Counted from the first letter of the stretch, positions 1 through 9,886 are shown. The stretch is 64,000 nucleotides of DNA from Devosia lucknowensis (GCF_900177655.1 NZ_FXWK01000001.1:1054001-1118000), one strand, 5' to 3'. The notes: generated by a model not told the origin, from the sequence alone. Program-made: numbers and translations.

Positions 1-711
1 CCCGTCGGGTGCCAGTCCCCCGTTGCGATAGACTTCCCCGAATGCCAGCAGCGAGCGCGGGCTCATCGCCATCTGGTTGCCACCGAGGTACACGCCTTGC
101 GGATCACGCTCCCAGCCGCCAATGCCGAAATCAGGCACGCCGTCGAACCAGTCGCGGGCCAGCGAAAGCGTTGATTGACTGCTTTCCTCGGTGAGGATTG
201 CCGAGAGCAGGTGCGTCGACCCGGTGGAATAGAGCATCCGCCCGCCAGGATCGGTTTCGAACGGCTGGGCCAGGGCATTGCGGACCCAGTTTCGGCTGGC
301 GACCCAGCGGCCGTAATTGGCGCCCGAAGTCGGTGTCAGCCCCGCCTGCATCGAAAGCAGGTTACCAATGGTGATGTCGTTGATGCGGGGGTCGGCGTCT
401 TCGGGCAGGTCGTCCGTGAGGATGCTCGCGACCGTCTGGTCGACGCCGTCAAGCACGCCCTTGTCGATGGCGATGCCGACCAGGGCCGAGATGACCGTCT
501 TGGAGGCCGACTTGATATTGGTCGGATCATCGGGCGAATGCCCGTTATAGCCGCGCTCGGCGATCACGTCGCCGTCCACTGAAACCAGAACGGTCTCGAG
601 CGGCTCGAGCACATCGGCGCGTTCGAGCGTGGCTTCGAGGTCCAGGGATTGAGCCAAGGCGGGCAGGGGAGCGACAAGAAGGAGGGCAAGTGGCAGGAAG
701 CGTGTCATCAT
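1..711 (-). CDS. Serine hydrolase of the beta-lactamase / penicillin-binding family, 3' end cut off by the window
   Basis: The 237 codons visible run off the left edge, so the C-terminus is missing. The protein starts with tandem Met codons and a Sec signal peptide (MMTRFLPLALL... ending ALAQ near residue 21). A SASK tetrad at residues 68-71 fits the nucleophile SxxK motif, and Tyr161 in LYSTGS fits the second catalytic motif (YxN/YxS) of class C beta-lactamase-like enzymes. Family members are periplasmic esterases, D-aminopeptidases or beta-lactamases. The third motif (KTG-like or HxG) would lie outside the window, so the substrate cannot be stated. The gene appears monocistronic and is on the same strand as the neighbouring VOC gene, with a 72-bp gap. 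Confidence 0.82.
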   Translation of the reverse strand, partial: MMTRFLPLALLLVAPLPALAQSLDLEATLERADVLEPLETVLVSVDGDVIAERGYNGHSPDDPTNIKSASKTVISALVGIAIDKGVLDGVDQTVASILTDDLPEDADPRINDITIGNLLSMQAGLTPTSGANYGRWVASRNWVRNALAQPFETDPGGRMLYSTGSTHLLSAILTEESSQSTLSLARDWFDGVPDFGIGGWERDPQGVYLGGNQMAMSPRSLLAFGEVYRNGGLAPDG

Positions 712-783
712 GCGCAAGCCATTGCGGCCACTTGCGGCAAAATCATGTGCATCACCAGAGATTTGGTGATGCCAGGCGCAACA

Positions 784-1260
784 TTACCAGTCGACCTGGC
801 AAACCACGCCGTCAGCACCGAACTGCATGCTGTCGGGCGTATACTGGAAAATCTCGATCTTGACCCCACTCGGATCGGCCAGCCAGCACTGCCAGGTATG
901 ATCGACACCAAGCTTCTTGTCGGTCACCGCAACGCCCTTGGCGCGCGCATTGCTCATGAAGGCGTCGATGTCGTCGGTTTCGAAGCAGATGTGATTGATC
1001 TGATTGCTGTCCTCGAAGCGGCTTTCGCCTTTAAGGAAGACCTCGACGAAGGTCCGGTTGCCGAAATCGAGGTAGAACCCGATCCTCTGCTCGCCACGCT
1101 TGAAGTCGAATTTCGGCGCCACCCCGAGCACGTCACGATAGAACGCCTCGACGGCGTCGAGGTCGCGGGCATAAACGCAGGTATGTGCAACCTGTTTGAC
1201 GAGGGGCTTGTTCAAGATGGGTCCTCCGGAATCGTCGGACTGGACAGTCCGCGCTGACAT
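784..1260 (-). CDS. VOC-fold (glyoxalase/bleomycin-resistance superfamily) protein
   Basis: This 158-residue protein has one vicinal-oxygen-chelate domain built of two beta-alpha-beta-beta-beta modules. The putative metal ligands are placed as in glyoxalase I-like proteins: a His in QVAHTCVYARDL near the start, a Glu in the first module, His in NHICFETDD, and a final Glu in VKIEIFQY. VOC proteins include isomerases, dioxygenases and resistance proteins, and nothing here fixes the substrate. The first 17 residues before LNKPLVKQ look unlike the domain, so a later TTG start near 1212 is possible. It lies head to head with the epimerase gene, with about 45 bp between the starts. Confidence 0.75.
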   Translation of the reverse strand: MSARTVQSDDSGGPILNKPLVKQVAHTCVYARDLDAVEAFYRDVLGVAPKFDFKRGEQRIGFYLDFGNRTFVEVFLKGESRFEDSNQINHICFETDDIDAFMSNARAKGVAVTDKKLGVDHTWQCWLADPSGVKIEIFQYTPDSMQFGADGVVCQVDW

Positions 1261-1305
1261 GTTAGGACAGCTCCATCATCTAGGCCAGCCCGGGAGGAGA
1301 AGGCG

Positions 1306-2322
1306 ATGTCACGCATTGTCGTTATTGGCGCCTCGGGGCATATCGGCAGCTACCTTGTCCCGCGGCTCGTTCGGGCGGGCCACGATGTGGTCGCGGTGTC
1401 CCGCGGTGCCAGCACGCCCTACCTGCCGGACCCGGCCTGGGCGCGTGTGGATAAGGTCGTCATCGATCGCGAAGCTGCCGAACGCGAAGGCGCTTTCGGC
1501 GCCCGCATCGCCGACCTGCGTGCAGATGTCGTTATCGACAATATCTGCTTCACCTTGGACAGTGCCCGCCAACTGGTAGAAGCCTTGCGGGGCAGGGTCC
1601 AGCAGTTCATCCATATCGGCACGATCTGGACGCACGGTTTTTCCGAAGTCGTCCCGACGCCCGAGGACGTCATCAAGCGACCTTTCGGTGAATACGGCGT
1701 GCAAAAGGCCGCTATCGAGGCGTATCTGCTCGGTCTGGCGCGGCGCGAAGGGTTTCCCGCGACCATTCTCCATCCGGGTCATATTGTCGGCCAGGGATGG
1801 ACGCCGCTCAATCCGGCCGGCAATGGCGACATTGCCGCCTTTGCCACGATTGCGCGCGGCGAGACTTTGGCCCTGCCCAACTTCGGCATGGAAACTGTCC
1901 ATCACGTCCATGCTGACGACATTGCGGTCCTGGCCATGCAGGCGATGGGCAATTGGAGCGCGGCTACCGGCGAGGCGTTCCATGCGGTTTCTCCGGGTGC
2001 AGTGACGCTGCGCCATTATGCCGAGGAAATGTATCGCTGGTTCGGTCGCGAACCGGCGCTGAGATTTGACTCCTGGGACGAGTGGAAGGCCATGCAGGCG
2101 CCGGAAAACGCTGAGGCGACCTGGGATCACATCAGTCGCAGTCCCAATGCAAGCATCGACAAGGGGCGTCGCCTGCTGGTTATGCGCCGCGCTACACATC
2201 GCTCGCGGCAGTGCAGGAATCGGTGCAGTGGTTGGTCGCCAACGGCAGGCTCGCGCTCTAGCGGCGCCTCCTTGCGCAATTTTTGCGACTTTCCCCTTTT
2301 CTCTGTCACAAGGCCCGTCTAG
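1306..2322 (+). CDS. NAD-dependent epimerase/dehydratase (extended SDR), C-terminus altered by a frameshift
   Basis: The N-terminal Rossmann motif GASGHIG (residues 8-14) and the catalytic pair Tyr130/Lys134 (YGVQK) mark an extended short-chain dehydrogenase/epimerase that acts on a nucleotide sugar or related substrate. A good ribosome site (gggaggag) precedes the ATG. Up to residue 291 the sequence is collinear with the family. After RRLL the reading frame becomes a basic, Ser/Arg-rich tail ending at 2322. The +1-shifted frame instead continues as GYAPRYTSLAAVQESVQWLV and stops at 2261, giving a normal 318-residue enzyme if one base is added. The tail as read is therefore probably not native: either a real frameshift or a sequence error. 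Confidence 0.8.
   Translation: MSRIVVIGASGHIGSYLVPRLVRAGHDVVAVSRGASTPYLPDPAWARVDKVVIDREAAEREGAFGARIADLRADVVIDNICFTLDSARQLVEALRGRVQQFIHIGTIWTHGFSEVVPTPEDVIKRPFGEYGVQKAAIEAYLLGLARREGFPATILHPGHIVGQGWTPLNPAGNGDIAAFATIARGETLALPNFGMETVHHVHADDIAVLAMQAMGNWSAATGEAFHAVSPGAVTLRHYAEEMYRWFGREPALRFDSWDEWKAMQAPENAEATWDHISRSPNASIDKGRRLLVMRRATHRSRQCRNRCSGWSPTAGSRSSGASLRNFCDFPLFSVTRPV
2173..2181 (+). other. Apparent single-base deletion (frameshift point) in the epimerase gene
   Basis: The sequence reads ctgctggttat. Adding one G (ctgctgGgttat) restores Leu-Leu-Gly-Tyr-Ala-Pro-Arg-Tyr, a typical C-terminal epimerase motif, and the restored frame ends at TAG 2259-2261 with an integral codon count (319 including stop). 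Without the base, the protein runs 20 codons further in a frame with no family resemblance. Confidence 0.75.
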
Positions 2323-3642
<1,320 letters not shown>

Positions 3643-3663
3643 TCGGTTCGCCGCCCGTTACGG

Positions 3664-3693
3664 AAAAGCCCGGTGGCCACACCGGGCTTTTTT
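3664..3693 (+). terminator. Intrinsic terminator of eno, usable from both directions
   Basis: A perfect 12-bp stem (aaaagcccggtg / caccgggctttt) closes a GCCA tetraloop and is followed by a T run. It begins 21 bases after the eno stop. Because the stem starts with AAAA it would also supply a T run to transcripts from the convergent arr gene. Confidence 0.93.
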
Positions 3694-3718
3694 GTTGATT
3701 CAGCGGACGGTCCGCTTG

Positions 3719-4132
3719 CTAGTCTATCGCCTCGATCCCGGCCTTCCGTGCCCGCTCGACACCCTCGCGCATGCGCTCGAGCTGCTCGGGTGGATGACCG
3801 GTCCAGGTCTCGACTTCGCCGACGATTTCGAGCGGCGCCTGGCTGCGATACGACTGCGTGATATTGCCGGGAAATTTCTTGTCCGTGAGGTTGGGGTCGT
3901 CCACGAACGTCCCGGTCGGCCGCACGACATAGATGCGTTGCCGCCCCTCGCCCTGGGCGAGTTCGGCGCCCCAGATCGCCGCTTCCAGCGTCGCCGCGAA
4001 GTAAATCCACGAGGCCGGCTTGCCCGCCCCGAAGTTTGATCGGAAACCGGGCGAAATCTGCCCGCCGATGGGCAGGTCAGCTCGTGTCCCATGATAGAAA
4101 ACGGCGTCCGCCGGTTGTTCCGCGGCATACAT
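3719..4132 (-). CDS. arr: NAD+-rifampin ADP-ribosyltransferase (Arr family)
   Basis: Arr enzymes inactivate rifamycins by ADP-ribosylating the ansa-chain hydroxyl. The product of 137 residues matches the compact Arr fold almost end to end: VFYHGTRADL near the N-terminus (His14 corresponds to the NAD-binding His), YFAATLEAAIWGAELA, GEGRQRIYVVRPTG, DDPNLTDKKFPGN and SYRSQAPLEIVGEV. I chose the ATG at 4132 because GAGGAG lies 6 bases upstream and the start gives the usual length; the frame is open for 52 more codons upstream but that stretch resembles nothing. Chromosomal arr genes are common in environmental bacteria. Whether it confers resistance here is inference. Confidence 0.93.
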   Translation of the reverse strand: MYAAEQPADAVFYHGTRADLPIGGQISPGFRSNFGAGKPASWIYFAATLEAAIWGAELAQGEGRQRIYVVRPTGTFVDDPNLTDKKFPGNITQSYRSQAPLEIVGEVETWTGHPPEQLERMREGVERARKAGIEAID

Positions 4133-4138
4133 GGCATG

Positions 4139-4144
4139 CTCCTC
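4139..4144 (-). promoter_or_regulatory. Shine-Dalgarno site that fixes the arr start
   Basis: On the minus strand GAGGAG precedes ATG 4132 by 6 bases; no comparable site precedes the upstream in-frame start candidates. Confidence 0.7.
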
Positions 4145-4309
4145 TGCGTCAGAGCATACGCCATACACCCGTCCCGGGGCCTTGAAGCAAGCCGGTCGTG
4201 ATCCATATCTCAGTGGTGAGCAGGGCCTCGCCCACGTATTTTCTCTCCAGCACCAAGATCGCGCTGCTGCCCCGCGTCTCATCAGCAAAACCCCTTTCAG
4301 GAGCTGCAG

Positions 4310-4900
4310 ATGAAGACCTCCCTCGCCACCCTTGTTCTGGCCTTCGGCCTTGCTGGCCCCGCATTTGCCCAGTCCGAGGCCATCTGGTCCCCGTGCCTCG
4401 ATGCCGAACCGACGATGGAAGGGCTGATCGGCGCCTTGCAGGCGGAAGGCTGGGCGTTTCCGACATCAAATGAAGAGCATGTCCGCAACCTGCAGGCCGC
4501 CGCCGAGGCGCTGTTTGCCATGCAGAACTTGCCCAACGTCGCCACCGGCCCCGAATATGACCGGCATATCGCGCTCGCCCATGAAACGGGCGAAGCCATG
4601 CTGATCGATGCGGCCACCTTGCAGCGCGACGGTCTGGTCGTCGCGGTCGAGGCGGTCGAAAGCGGTGGCGGCATGATCCGGTGCACCTTTGCCGGCAACG
4701 AGTTCGAGGAAGTCGCCTACGCCTTCGACGGCGGTGGCGATGACATCCGCACCGTCAATGGTCACGAGATCGTGACGGTCGCGCCTCCCGATGCCGCGAC
4801 CGTCACTGACATCACCCTCTACCGTCTGCTGGCGCCCGCCGACGCCACGGCAGAGGCACGCGGCACCTTCGCCGCCATCGCCATCCGCCATCTGCAATAG
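4310..4900 (+). CDS. Secreted protein of unknown function
   Basis: I do not recognise this 196-residue protein. It begins with a clear Sec signal peptide (MKTSLATLVLAFGLAGPAFA, cleavage before QSEAIW) and is otherwise soluble and acidic, so it is probably periplasmic. Two Cys, in WSPCLD soon after the signal and in MIRCTF later, could form a disulphide. An aggagctgcag ribosome site lies just before the ATG. It is divergent from arr across a 177-bp gap that must hold both promoters, and convergent with amn, whose stop lies 8 bases away. Confidence 0.8.
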   Translation: MKTSLATLVLAFGLAGPAFAQSEAIWSPCLDAEPTMEGLIGALQAEGWAFPTSNEEHVRNLQAAAEALFAMQNLPNVATGPEYDRHIALAHETGEAMLIDAATLQRDGLVVAVEAVESGGGMIRCTFAGNEFEEVAYAFDGGGDDIRTVNGHEIVTVAPPDAATVTDITLYRLLAPADATAEARGTFAAIAIRHLQ

Positions 4901-4908
4901 CCCTGAGT

Positions 4909-6384
4909 CTACTGGAACGCCGTCTCGGCAAAACTCCTGAGCTTGCGCGAATGCAGCCGCTCGGCCGGCTGGTCGCGCAGGATTTCCATCGCGCGCAGTC
5001 CCACCAGCAGATGCTGGCTCACCTGCGTGCGATAGAAATCCGAGGCCATCCCCGGCAGTTTCAGTTCGCCATGAAGCGGCTTGTCCGACACGCACAGCAG
5101 CGTCCCGTAGGGAACGCGGAAGCGGAAGCCGTTGGCAGCGATCGTCGCCGATTCCATGTCCAGCGCCACGGCGCGCGACTGGCTGAGCTGCCGCGTGATG
5201 GCGGTCTGGTCCCACAATTCCCAGTTGCGATTGTCGAATGTCGCCACCGTACCGGTGCGCATGATCTTCTTGGTTTCCACGCCCTCGGTGTGGGTGATCT
5301 CCTCCACGGCCTGTTCGAGCGCCACCTGCACTTCGGCCAGCGCCGGGATCGGCACGCTCAGCGGTAGGTCGGCATCGAGCACATGGTCCTCGCGCACATA
5401 GGCATGCGCCAGCACGTAGTCGCCCAGTTCCTGGCTGTTCCTCAGCCCTGCGCAGTGGCCGAGCATGATCCAGGCATGCGGGCGCAGCACGGCGATGTGG
5501 TCGGTGATGGTTTTCGCGTTTGAGGGTCCGACGCCGATATTGACCATGGTGATGCCTTTGCCGCGCTCGGCCACCAGGTGATAGGCCGGCATCTGCGGCA
5601 CGCGCACCGGCGTCTGTCCGGTTACGCCGCCCCCGGTCAGCATGTTGTCGGTCACCACGTTTCCGGGCTCGACGAAGCGCTGATAAACGTCGTGGCCGCC
5701 CTTGAGGTGCTCCTTGGCGATGCGGCAGAACTCATCGATGTAGAACTGGTAGTTGGTGAAGATCACGAAGTTCTGGAAATGCTCGGCATCAGTGCCGGTG
5801 TAATGCGCCAGCCGGAACAGCGAATAGTCGACGCGCGGTGCCGTGAACGCGGACAGCGGATACGGCCCGCCCCGCGGCGGCACATAGGTGCCATTGGCGA
5901 TCTCGTCGTCGGTATTGGCAAGGTCGGGCGCGTCGAACAGGTCGCGCAGCGGAATGTCGAGCGCATTGATGGTCGAACCATCGACATGGTCGCGCGGCCC
6001 GAGCGCGAAATGCAGCGGGATCGGCGTTTCGCTCTCGCCCACATCGATGGTGCCGCCATGGTTCTTGAGGATGACGGCGAACTGCTCCTGCAGATACCCC
6101 TTGAACAGGTCCGGCGCCGTCACCGTCGTGCGGTAGAGGCCCGGGGAATGGAGATACCCGTAGGGCAGGGTGCTTTCACCTTTGGAATAGCTCGTCGAGC
6201 GCACTTCCACCTGCGGATAAAAGGCGCGGACGCGCCCGCTCGGCGCCTCCCCGCGACTCAGTGCTTCAAGGTGCGAGCGGATGAAATTGCAGTTGCGATG
6301 ATAGATTTGGGCGAGGTGCGCCCACGCAGCCTCCGGATCGGTGAAGCTTTTCTTGTCGAGACGCGGTGGGCTGAGTGTCTTCAT
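4909..6384 (-). CDS. amn: AMP nucleosidase
   Basis: The enzyme hydrolyses AMP to adenine and ribose 5-phosphate and helps set the adenylate pool. The 491 residues have the two-domain layout of the family: an N-terminal AMN domain (about 1-190), then a purine-nucleoside-phosphorylase fold containing MVNIGVGPSNAKTITDH, WIMLGHCAGLRNSQELGDY, ALDMESATIAANGFRF and VSDKPLHGELKLPG. E. coli Amn is 484 residues. I placed the start at ATG 6384 (MKTLSPPRLDKKSF) because GAGGAG lies three bases upstream; the frame is open upstream but the extra 31 residues look non-coding. Single gene. Confidence 0.96.
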   Translation of the reverse strand: MKTLSPPRLDKKSFTDPEAAWAHLAQIYHRNCNFIRSHLEALSRGEAPSGRVRAFYPQVEVRSTSYSKGESTLPYGYLHSPGLYRTTVTAPDLFKGYLQEQFAVILKNHGGTIDVGESETPIPLHFALGPRDHVDGSTINALDIPLRDLFDAPDLANTDDEIANGTYVPPRGGPYPLSAFTAPRVDYSLFRLAHYTGTDAEHFQNFVIFTNYQFYIDEFCRIAKEHLKGGHDVYQRFVEPGNVVTDNMLTGGGVTGQTPVRVPQMPAYHLVAERGKGITMVNIGVGPSNAKTITDHIAVLRPHAWIMLGHCAGLRNSQELGDYVLAHAYVREDHVLDADLPLSVPIPALAEVQVALEQAVEEITHTEGVETKKIMRTGTVATFDNRNWELWDQTAITRQLSQSRAVALDMESATIAANGFRFRVPYGTLLCVSDKPLHGELKLPGMASDFYRTQVSQHLLVGLRAMEILRDQPAERLHSRKLRSFAETAFQ

Positions 6385-6693
6385 GGGCTCCTCTGGCGCG
6401 GCCCGCGGATCGGGCAGCAAGGTTGGAATCGTCGCTTTTATCTCGCCCAATATAGAAGCCGCATGACGGCTTCTCAACGTGACCCGTCCGGCACTCCGGA
6501 ATAATCACACTTCGGTGACCCGCTCTTTTCTTGCCGCAATTGCTGACCATCTTTCCGGTCAGTTCATCGGCGACGCAAACGACCCATGCACCGGTGAGCG
6601 GGAAGCGGTTTGTCGCATGTCCCCCAAGCCCTCAACAGCGCGGTGGACCGCATCCCATAGAGGCCGCCCGGCAGCAGTGCCGAGGCGGCCTTT
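6385..6693. other. Intergenic region upstream of amn
   Basis: About 310 bases without a gene. It must hold the amn promoter (minus strand) and ends with the hairpin that follows the DUF1801 gene. I see no RNA gene, repeat or convincing promoter boxes; short open frames here have no ribosome sites or recognisable protein features. Confidence 0.6.
6661..6691 (-). terminator. Stem-loop just after the DUF1801 gene, candidate terminator
   Basis: Arms aggccgcc-cggca and tgccg-(a)-ggcggcct form a 13-bp stem with one bulge and a GCAG loop, starting right at the stop codon of the minus-strand gene. The T run lies on the plus-strand side, so termination in the gene's own direction is less certain. Confidence 0.5.
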
Positions 6694-7122
6694 CTATTCC
6701 GGATAGGCCTTCTGCATCCGCGCATAGGCGTGCACGGTAAGTTCCCTCAGGACGGCATGGTCGATATCGGCGAGCCGCTTGACGTAAAGGCAGGATTTCC
6801 CGGCCTTATGCTTGCCCAGCCGGGCCAGAAGCGAGGCTTGAGGCTCCCCGTCCGGTGCGTCGCTGCCCAGCAGGTAAAGGCTGATGTCGCCCTTGCGCGG
6901 CGCAAAGCCGATGCGAAAGGCATCCCATTCATGGCCCGATGCGTAACGATAGTGATACTGTCCGAAGCCCACCATCGTGCCCCAGAGCACGGGCTCGTGC
7001 CCGCTCACGTCGGCCATCATAGCCAGCAGCTCCCGCGAATCGGCGCGTCTGGTGGGGTCTTCGATCTGCGCCAGATACGCATCGACATCACCGGAATGGG
7101 GCTTGGTCTTCTGCTCGGCCAT
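6694..7122 (-). CDS. DUF1801 (YdhG-like) domain protein
   Basis: The 142-residue cytosolic protein fits the DUF1801 family, which shares a fold with the B. subtilis iron-sulphur chaperone Fra and E. coli YdhG. Recognisable segments are [20 protein letters not shown], the tryptophan-rich [18 protein letters not shown], and a C-terminal [21 protein letters not shown]. The function in bacteria is largely unknown. I start at ATG 7122 ([12 protein letters not shown]); the frame is open upstream but that part overlaps the neighbouring gene. The start lies 4 bases from the stop of the upstream DUF1176-like gene, so the two are probably cotranscribed. Confidence 0.83.
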   Translation of the reverse strand: MAEQKTKPHSGDVDAYLAQIEDPTRRADSRELLAMMADVSGHEPVLWGTMVGFGQYHYRYASGHEWDAFRIGFAPRKGDISLYLLGSDAPDGEPQASLLARLGKHKAGKSCLYVKRLADIDHAVLRELTVHAYARMQKAYPE

Positions 7123-7126
7123 CGGC

Positions 7127-7735
7127 TCAACCCTCCCGGTAGTCGACGACGGTCTCCGGGTTGGCTTCGCCATCGTAGCTGGCGTCGATATCATACTGCT
7201 GCAGCGAAAAGTCGCCTTGGTCGAACACCCACCAGCCGGTCGAGGACGCATCGCCGATGCCGCGCCACAGCGAATGCGCGGTTATCGTCTTGCTATCGGG
7301 GTCGAACTCGGAGTTGACGAGAAAATTCGATGTGCCCATGCCGGTGACCTTGAGACTTTCCAGCGGGGCGTCGCCATCATCCGCCTCGCCATATTCGGTC
7401 TTGTAGGTCGGCGTGGCGAAACTCAGCGGCATGAGCCCGTTGAAGTCCGTCAGGATGTAGTAGGCGTGGTTTACGTTATAGGCGCCCGACATGCACCAGA
7501 CGCGAAACAGCGTGACCTCTTCGGGCTCGGCGTTTTCATCCCACGATGGCTGGTAGGTAAATGTCCAGCTCCGGAAAGCGTCTTCCGGGTCGTAGGGCTG
7601 GGCATCCGGCTCGCACCAGTCACCACCGGCCAGGGCATGAAGCTTCATCACCCTCTTTTCCATCGAGGCATCCTGGGCCAGGGCCGGCGAGACCAAAACC
7701 GCCAGCAATGGCAGGCAAAGCAATGGACGGATCAT
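7127..7735 (-). CDS. Secreted DUF1176-like protein
   Basis: The 202-residue product has a Sec signal peptide ([20 protein letters not shown]). The C-terminal half, with a [18 protein letters not shown] segment followed by an acidic tail, resembles the DUF1176 family of periplasmic proteins of unknown function. Cys in WCEPDAQ and WCMSGAY may pair. ATG 7735 is chosen because it starts the signal peptide and is preceded by aaggga. It is divergent from folD with about 75 bp between starts, and runs into the DUF1801 gene. Confidence 0.75.
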   Translation of the reverse strand: MIRPLLCLPLLAVLVSPALAQDASMEKRVMKLHALAGGDWCEPDAQPYDPEDAFRSWTFTYQPSWDENAEPEEVTLFRVWCMSGAYNVNHAYYILTDFNGLMPLSFATPTYKTEYGEADDGDAPLESLKVTGMGTSNFLVNSEFDPDSKTITAHSLWRGIGDASSTGWWVFDQGDFSLQQYDIDASYDGEANPETVVDYREG

Positions 7736-7810
7736 CGAGCATCCCTTATGTCGAAGCCAAACTGCGGGAAGCGCTCCCGCACCCAGCCATTCAAGCAGAT
7801 CGGGGCCGAT

Positions 7811-8713
7811 ATGACCGCAAAAATCATCGACGGGAAACGTTTTGCCGAAGAACTGCGCGGTCGCATCGCCGGCCATGTCGAGCGCCTCAAGGCCGAGCAC
7901 GGCATCACCCCCGGTCTGGCAGTGGTCATCGTTGGTCACGATCCAGCCAGCCAGGTCTACGTGTCCTCGAAGGCCAGGCAGACCGCCGAAGTGGGCATGA
8001 ACTCCTACAAGTACGAACTGCCCGAGGACGTGTCCGAGCTCGATCTGCTCGAACTCATTCGCCGCCTCAACGACGACAAGGCCGTCCACGGCATCCTCGT
8101 TCAGATGCCGGTCCCCAGACACATCGATCCCAACAAGGTCATCGAAGCCATCGATCCTGCCAAGGATGTGGACTGCTTCACGCCCGCCAATGTCGGCAAG
8201 GTGCAGATCGGCCTGGCCGGCCCGGTGTCCTGCACGCCGCTCGGCTGCCTCATGCTGTTACGCGATGAACTCGGCAGCCTCGAGGGCAAGCATGCCGTCA
8301 TCATCGGCCGCTCCAATCTCGTCGGCAAGCCGATGATGCAGCTGCTGCTGCGCGACAATTGCACGGTCACTGTCGCCCATTCGCGCACCAGGGACCTCGC
8401 TGCAGTGGTGCGTCAGGCAGACATCGTCGTTGCCGCTGTCGGTCGTCCGCAGATGATCAAGGGCGATTGGATCAAGCCCGGCGCCGTCGTCATCGATGTC
8501 GGCATCAACCGCATCGATGCGCCCGAGCGCGGCGAAGGCAAGACGCGTCTTGTTGGCGATGTGGATACCGCTGCTGCCTCCGAAGTCGCAGCCGCCATCA
8601 CGCCTGTGCCCGGCGGCGTCGGTCCCATGACCATTGCCTGCCTCCTGGCCAATACCATCACCACCGCCTCGCTCATCAACGGTCTGACTCCGCCGAGCGA
8701 CCTGACGGCATGA
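7811..8713 (+). CDS. folD: Bifunctional methylene-THF dehydrogenase / methenyl-THF cyclohydrolase
   Basis: FolD interconverts 5,10-methylene-, methenyl- and 10-formyl-tetrahydrofolate, feeding purine and fMet-tRNA synthesis. The 300 residues carry the signature [14 protein letters not shown] with the catalytic Lys, the DVDCFTP segment, the NADP-binding motif [12 protein letters not shown] and the terminal [19 protein letters not shown]. The ATG at 7811 gives the standard N-terminus [16 protein letters not shown], although the frame is open far upstream. The stop overlaps the next gene's ATG (ATGA), so translation is probably coupled. Confidence 0.98.
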   Translation: MTAKIIDGKRFAEELRGRIAGHVERLKAEHGITPGLAVVIVGHDPASQVYVSSKARQTAEVGMNSYKYELPEDVSELDLLELIRRLNDDKAVHGILVQMPVPRHIDPNKVIEAIDPAKDVDCFTPANVGKVQIGLAGPVSCTPLGCLMLLRDELGSLEGKHAVIIGRSNLVGKPMMQLLLRDNCTVTVAHSRTRDLAAVVRQADIVVAAVGRPQMIKGDWIKPGAVVIDVGINRIDAPERGEGKTRLVGDVDTAAASEVAAAITPVPGGVGPMTIACLLANTITTASLINGLTPPSDLTA

Positions 8714-9258
8714 GTTCCGCCCTGCACGACCCGGGCGGCAAGGTCCGCCTGCGCCTGGGCGAAGGGGTCCGGGGCGACGCCGTCATGAGCGCCGATGGCC
8801 GCTATCGCCAGCGCATGCGCCGCTGGCTGGGCGAAACCTTCCCCGAGCGCTACATCGTCTTCATCGGCATGAACCCGTCCACTGCCGACGCCACCGTCGA
8901 CGATCCGACCTGCGCTCGCGAATGGACCTTTGCCCGACGCGAAGGATTTTCCGGCATGGTAAAATGCAATGTCGGCGACTATCGAGCCACCGATCCGAAA
9001 ATGCTGGTAGCCTCGGGCATTTCGGCCGTCTCACCCGCCAATCTGCCCATGATCCGTGATGCGGCGAGGGGAGCAGCGCGCGTCGTCCTCTGCCACGGCA
9101 AGCTCAACAAGGCACTGGCCCCCGCCGGTCGCGAACTCGTCGACACCCTCCGCGCCGACGGCATCGACCTCTGGTGCTTCGGCTCCAATGGCGATGGTTC
9201 GCCCAAGCATCCCCTCTATCTCAGGGCAGATACGCCGCTGGTGCGGTTCCCAGGCTAG
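8710..9258 (+). CDS. DUF1643 domain protein
   Basis: The 182-residue protein matches the DUF1643 family: [21 protein letters not shown], an aromatic/Cys patch around [24 protein letters not shown] and [19 protein letters not shown]. The family is widespread but has no established function; conserved Asn, Asp and His residues suggest a catalytic or nucleotide-binding role. The ATG overlaps the folD stop by four bases, and a second in-frame ATG (MSADGRYRQ) lies 25 codons on and could be the true start of the conserved part. The modular repeat starts 14 bp after the stop. Confidence 0.82.
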   Translation: MSSALHDPGGKVRLRLGEGVRGDAVMSADGRYRQRMRRWLGETFPERYIVFIGMNPSTADATVDDPTCAREWTFARREGFSGMVKCNVGDYRATDPKMLVASGISAVSPANLPMIRDAARGAARVVLCHGKLNKALAPAGRELVDTLRADGIDLWCFGSNGDGSPKHPLYLRADTPLVRFPG

Positions 9259-9271
9259 CTGCCTGCTTATC

Positions 9272-9404
9272 CCCTTCTCCCCTTGCGGGAGAAGGTGCCC
9301 GAAGGGCGGATGAGGGGTCTCTTCCAGCGCCGAGTTCGCGAAGGATACCCCTCATCCGTCTCGCGCTACGCGCGATCCACCTTCTCCCGCAAGGGGAGAA
9401 GGCA
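9272..9404. repeat. Small inverted-repeat element, module A in both arms
   Basis: The left arm (9272-9318) and the reverse complement of the right arm (9346-9404) share an outer block of about 24 bases, itself an internal hairpin (cttctcccc...gggagaagg), and an inner ggatgaggggt. The loop is unrelated sequence. This is the structure of the small palindromic repeats scattered between genes of many Hyphomicrobiales. It sits between two convergent genes, where it may also terminate transcription. Confidence 0.85.
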
Positions 9405-9412
9405 GGGGTGAC

Positions 9413-9748
9413 CTACCCCACCAGCACGAACATTCTTGCCACGGTATGATCCCGCAGTGCCTGCGCCGGCAGCTTGCCTGTCAGCGCCGCGACCACCTGC
9501 GCCGTGTCCTTGACCGCGCTGGCATCCACCACAACCCGCGAAAAAGCCGGCCGCATGTCGCGCCGCCGTTCTTCCAGCAGGTTGTAAAGCTGCGCCCGCA
9601 CATCGGTCTGCGCCGCGCACGCGACACAGGTATCGCCATCGGCGTGGCCGTGGCCGGAATTGGCGGGTAGACGCAGCAGGGCCGTGTCCGCGTCGAGGGC
9701 GACAAGCTGACCGGGTTCGGTGACGAGAGTCACGGGGATGGGCTGCAT
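9413..9748 (-). CDS. Small CobW-like protein lacking the P-loop
   Basis: The 111 residues start MQPIPVTLVT, the first beta strand of CobW/COG0523 GTPases, but the GFLGAGKTT P-loop that should follow is absent. Later, TCVACAAQTDVRAQLYNLLEERR aligns by eye with the CxxC segment and following helix of CobW proteins (normally GCICC...), and AFSRVVVDASAVKDTAQVV aligns with FDRVVIETTGLADPAPV. A His-rich GHGHADGDTC lies before the CxxC. I infer a shortened, non-GTPase relative, perhaps metal-binding. It lies downstream of B12-dependent metH on the same strand, with a repeat between them. COG0523 proteins are often metallochaperones, but the role here is unknown. Confidence 0.6.
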   Translation of the reverse strand: MQPIPVTLVTEPGQLVALDADTALLRLPANSGHGHADGDTCVACAAQTDVRAQLYNLLEERRRDMRPAFSRVVVDASAVKDTAQVVAALTGKLPAQALRDHTVARMFVLVG

Positions 9749-9767
9749 GTTGGTCTCCTGAGAAGAG

Positions 9768-9880
9768 CCCCCACCTAGCCTCCCCCTGAAGGAGGGGGAG
9801 GGACTTATCGAGTCCGCCTCGGTGGCGGTGGACCACCGGACGGCTCCTCCCCCTGTTTCAGGGGGAGGTTGGGTGGGGGT
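9768..9880. repeat. Small inverted-repeat element, module B in both arms
   Basis: The left arm (cccccacctagcctccccct...) and right arm (...agggggaggttgggtggggg) are inverted near-copies of about 36 bases, each with its own small hairpin of C5/G5 blocks. The element fills the gap between metH and the CobW-like gene and may act as the metH terminator. Confidence 0.85.
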
Positions 9881-9886
9881 GCCGAC

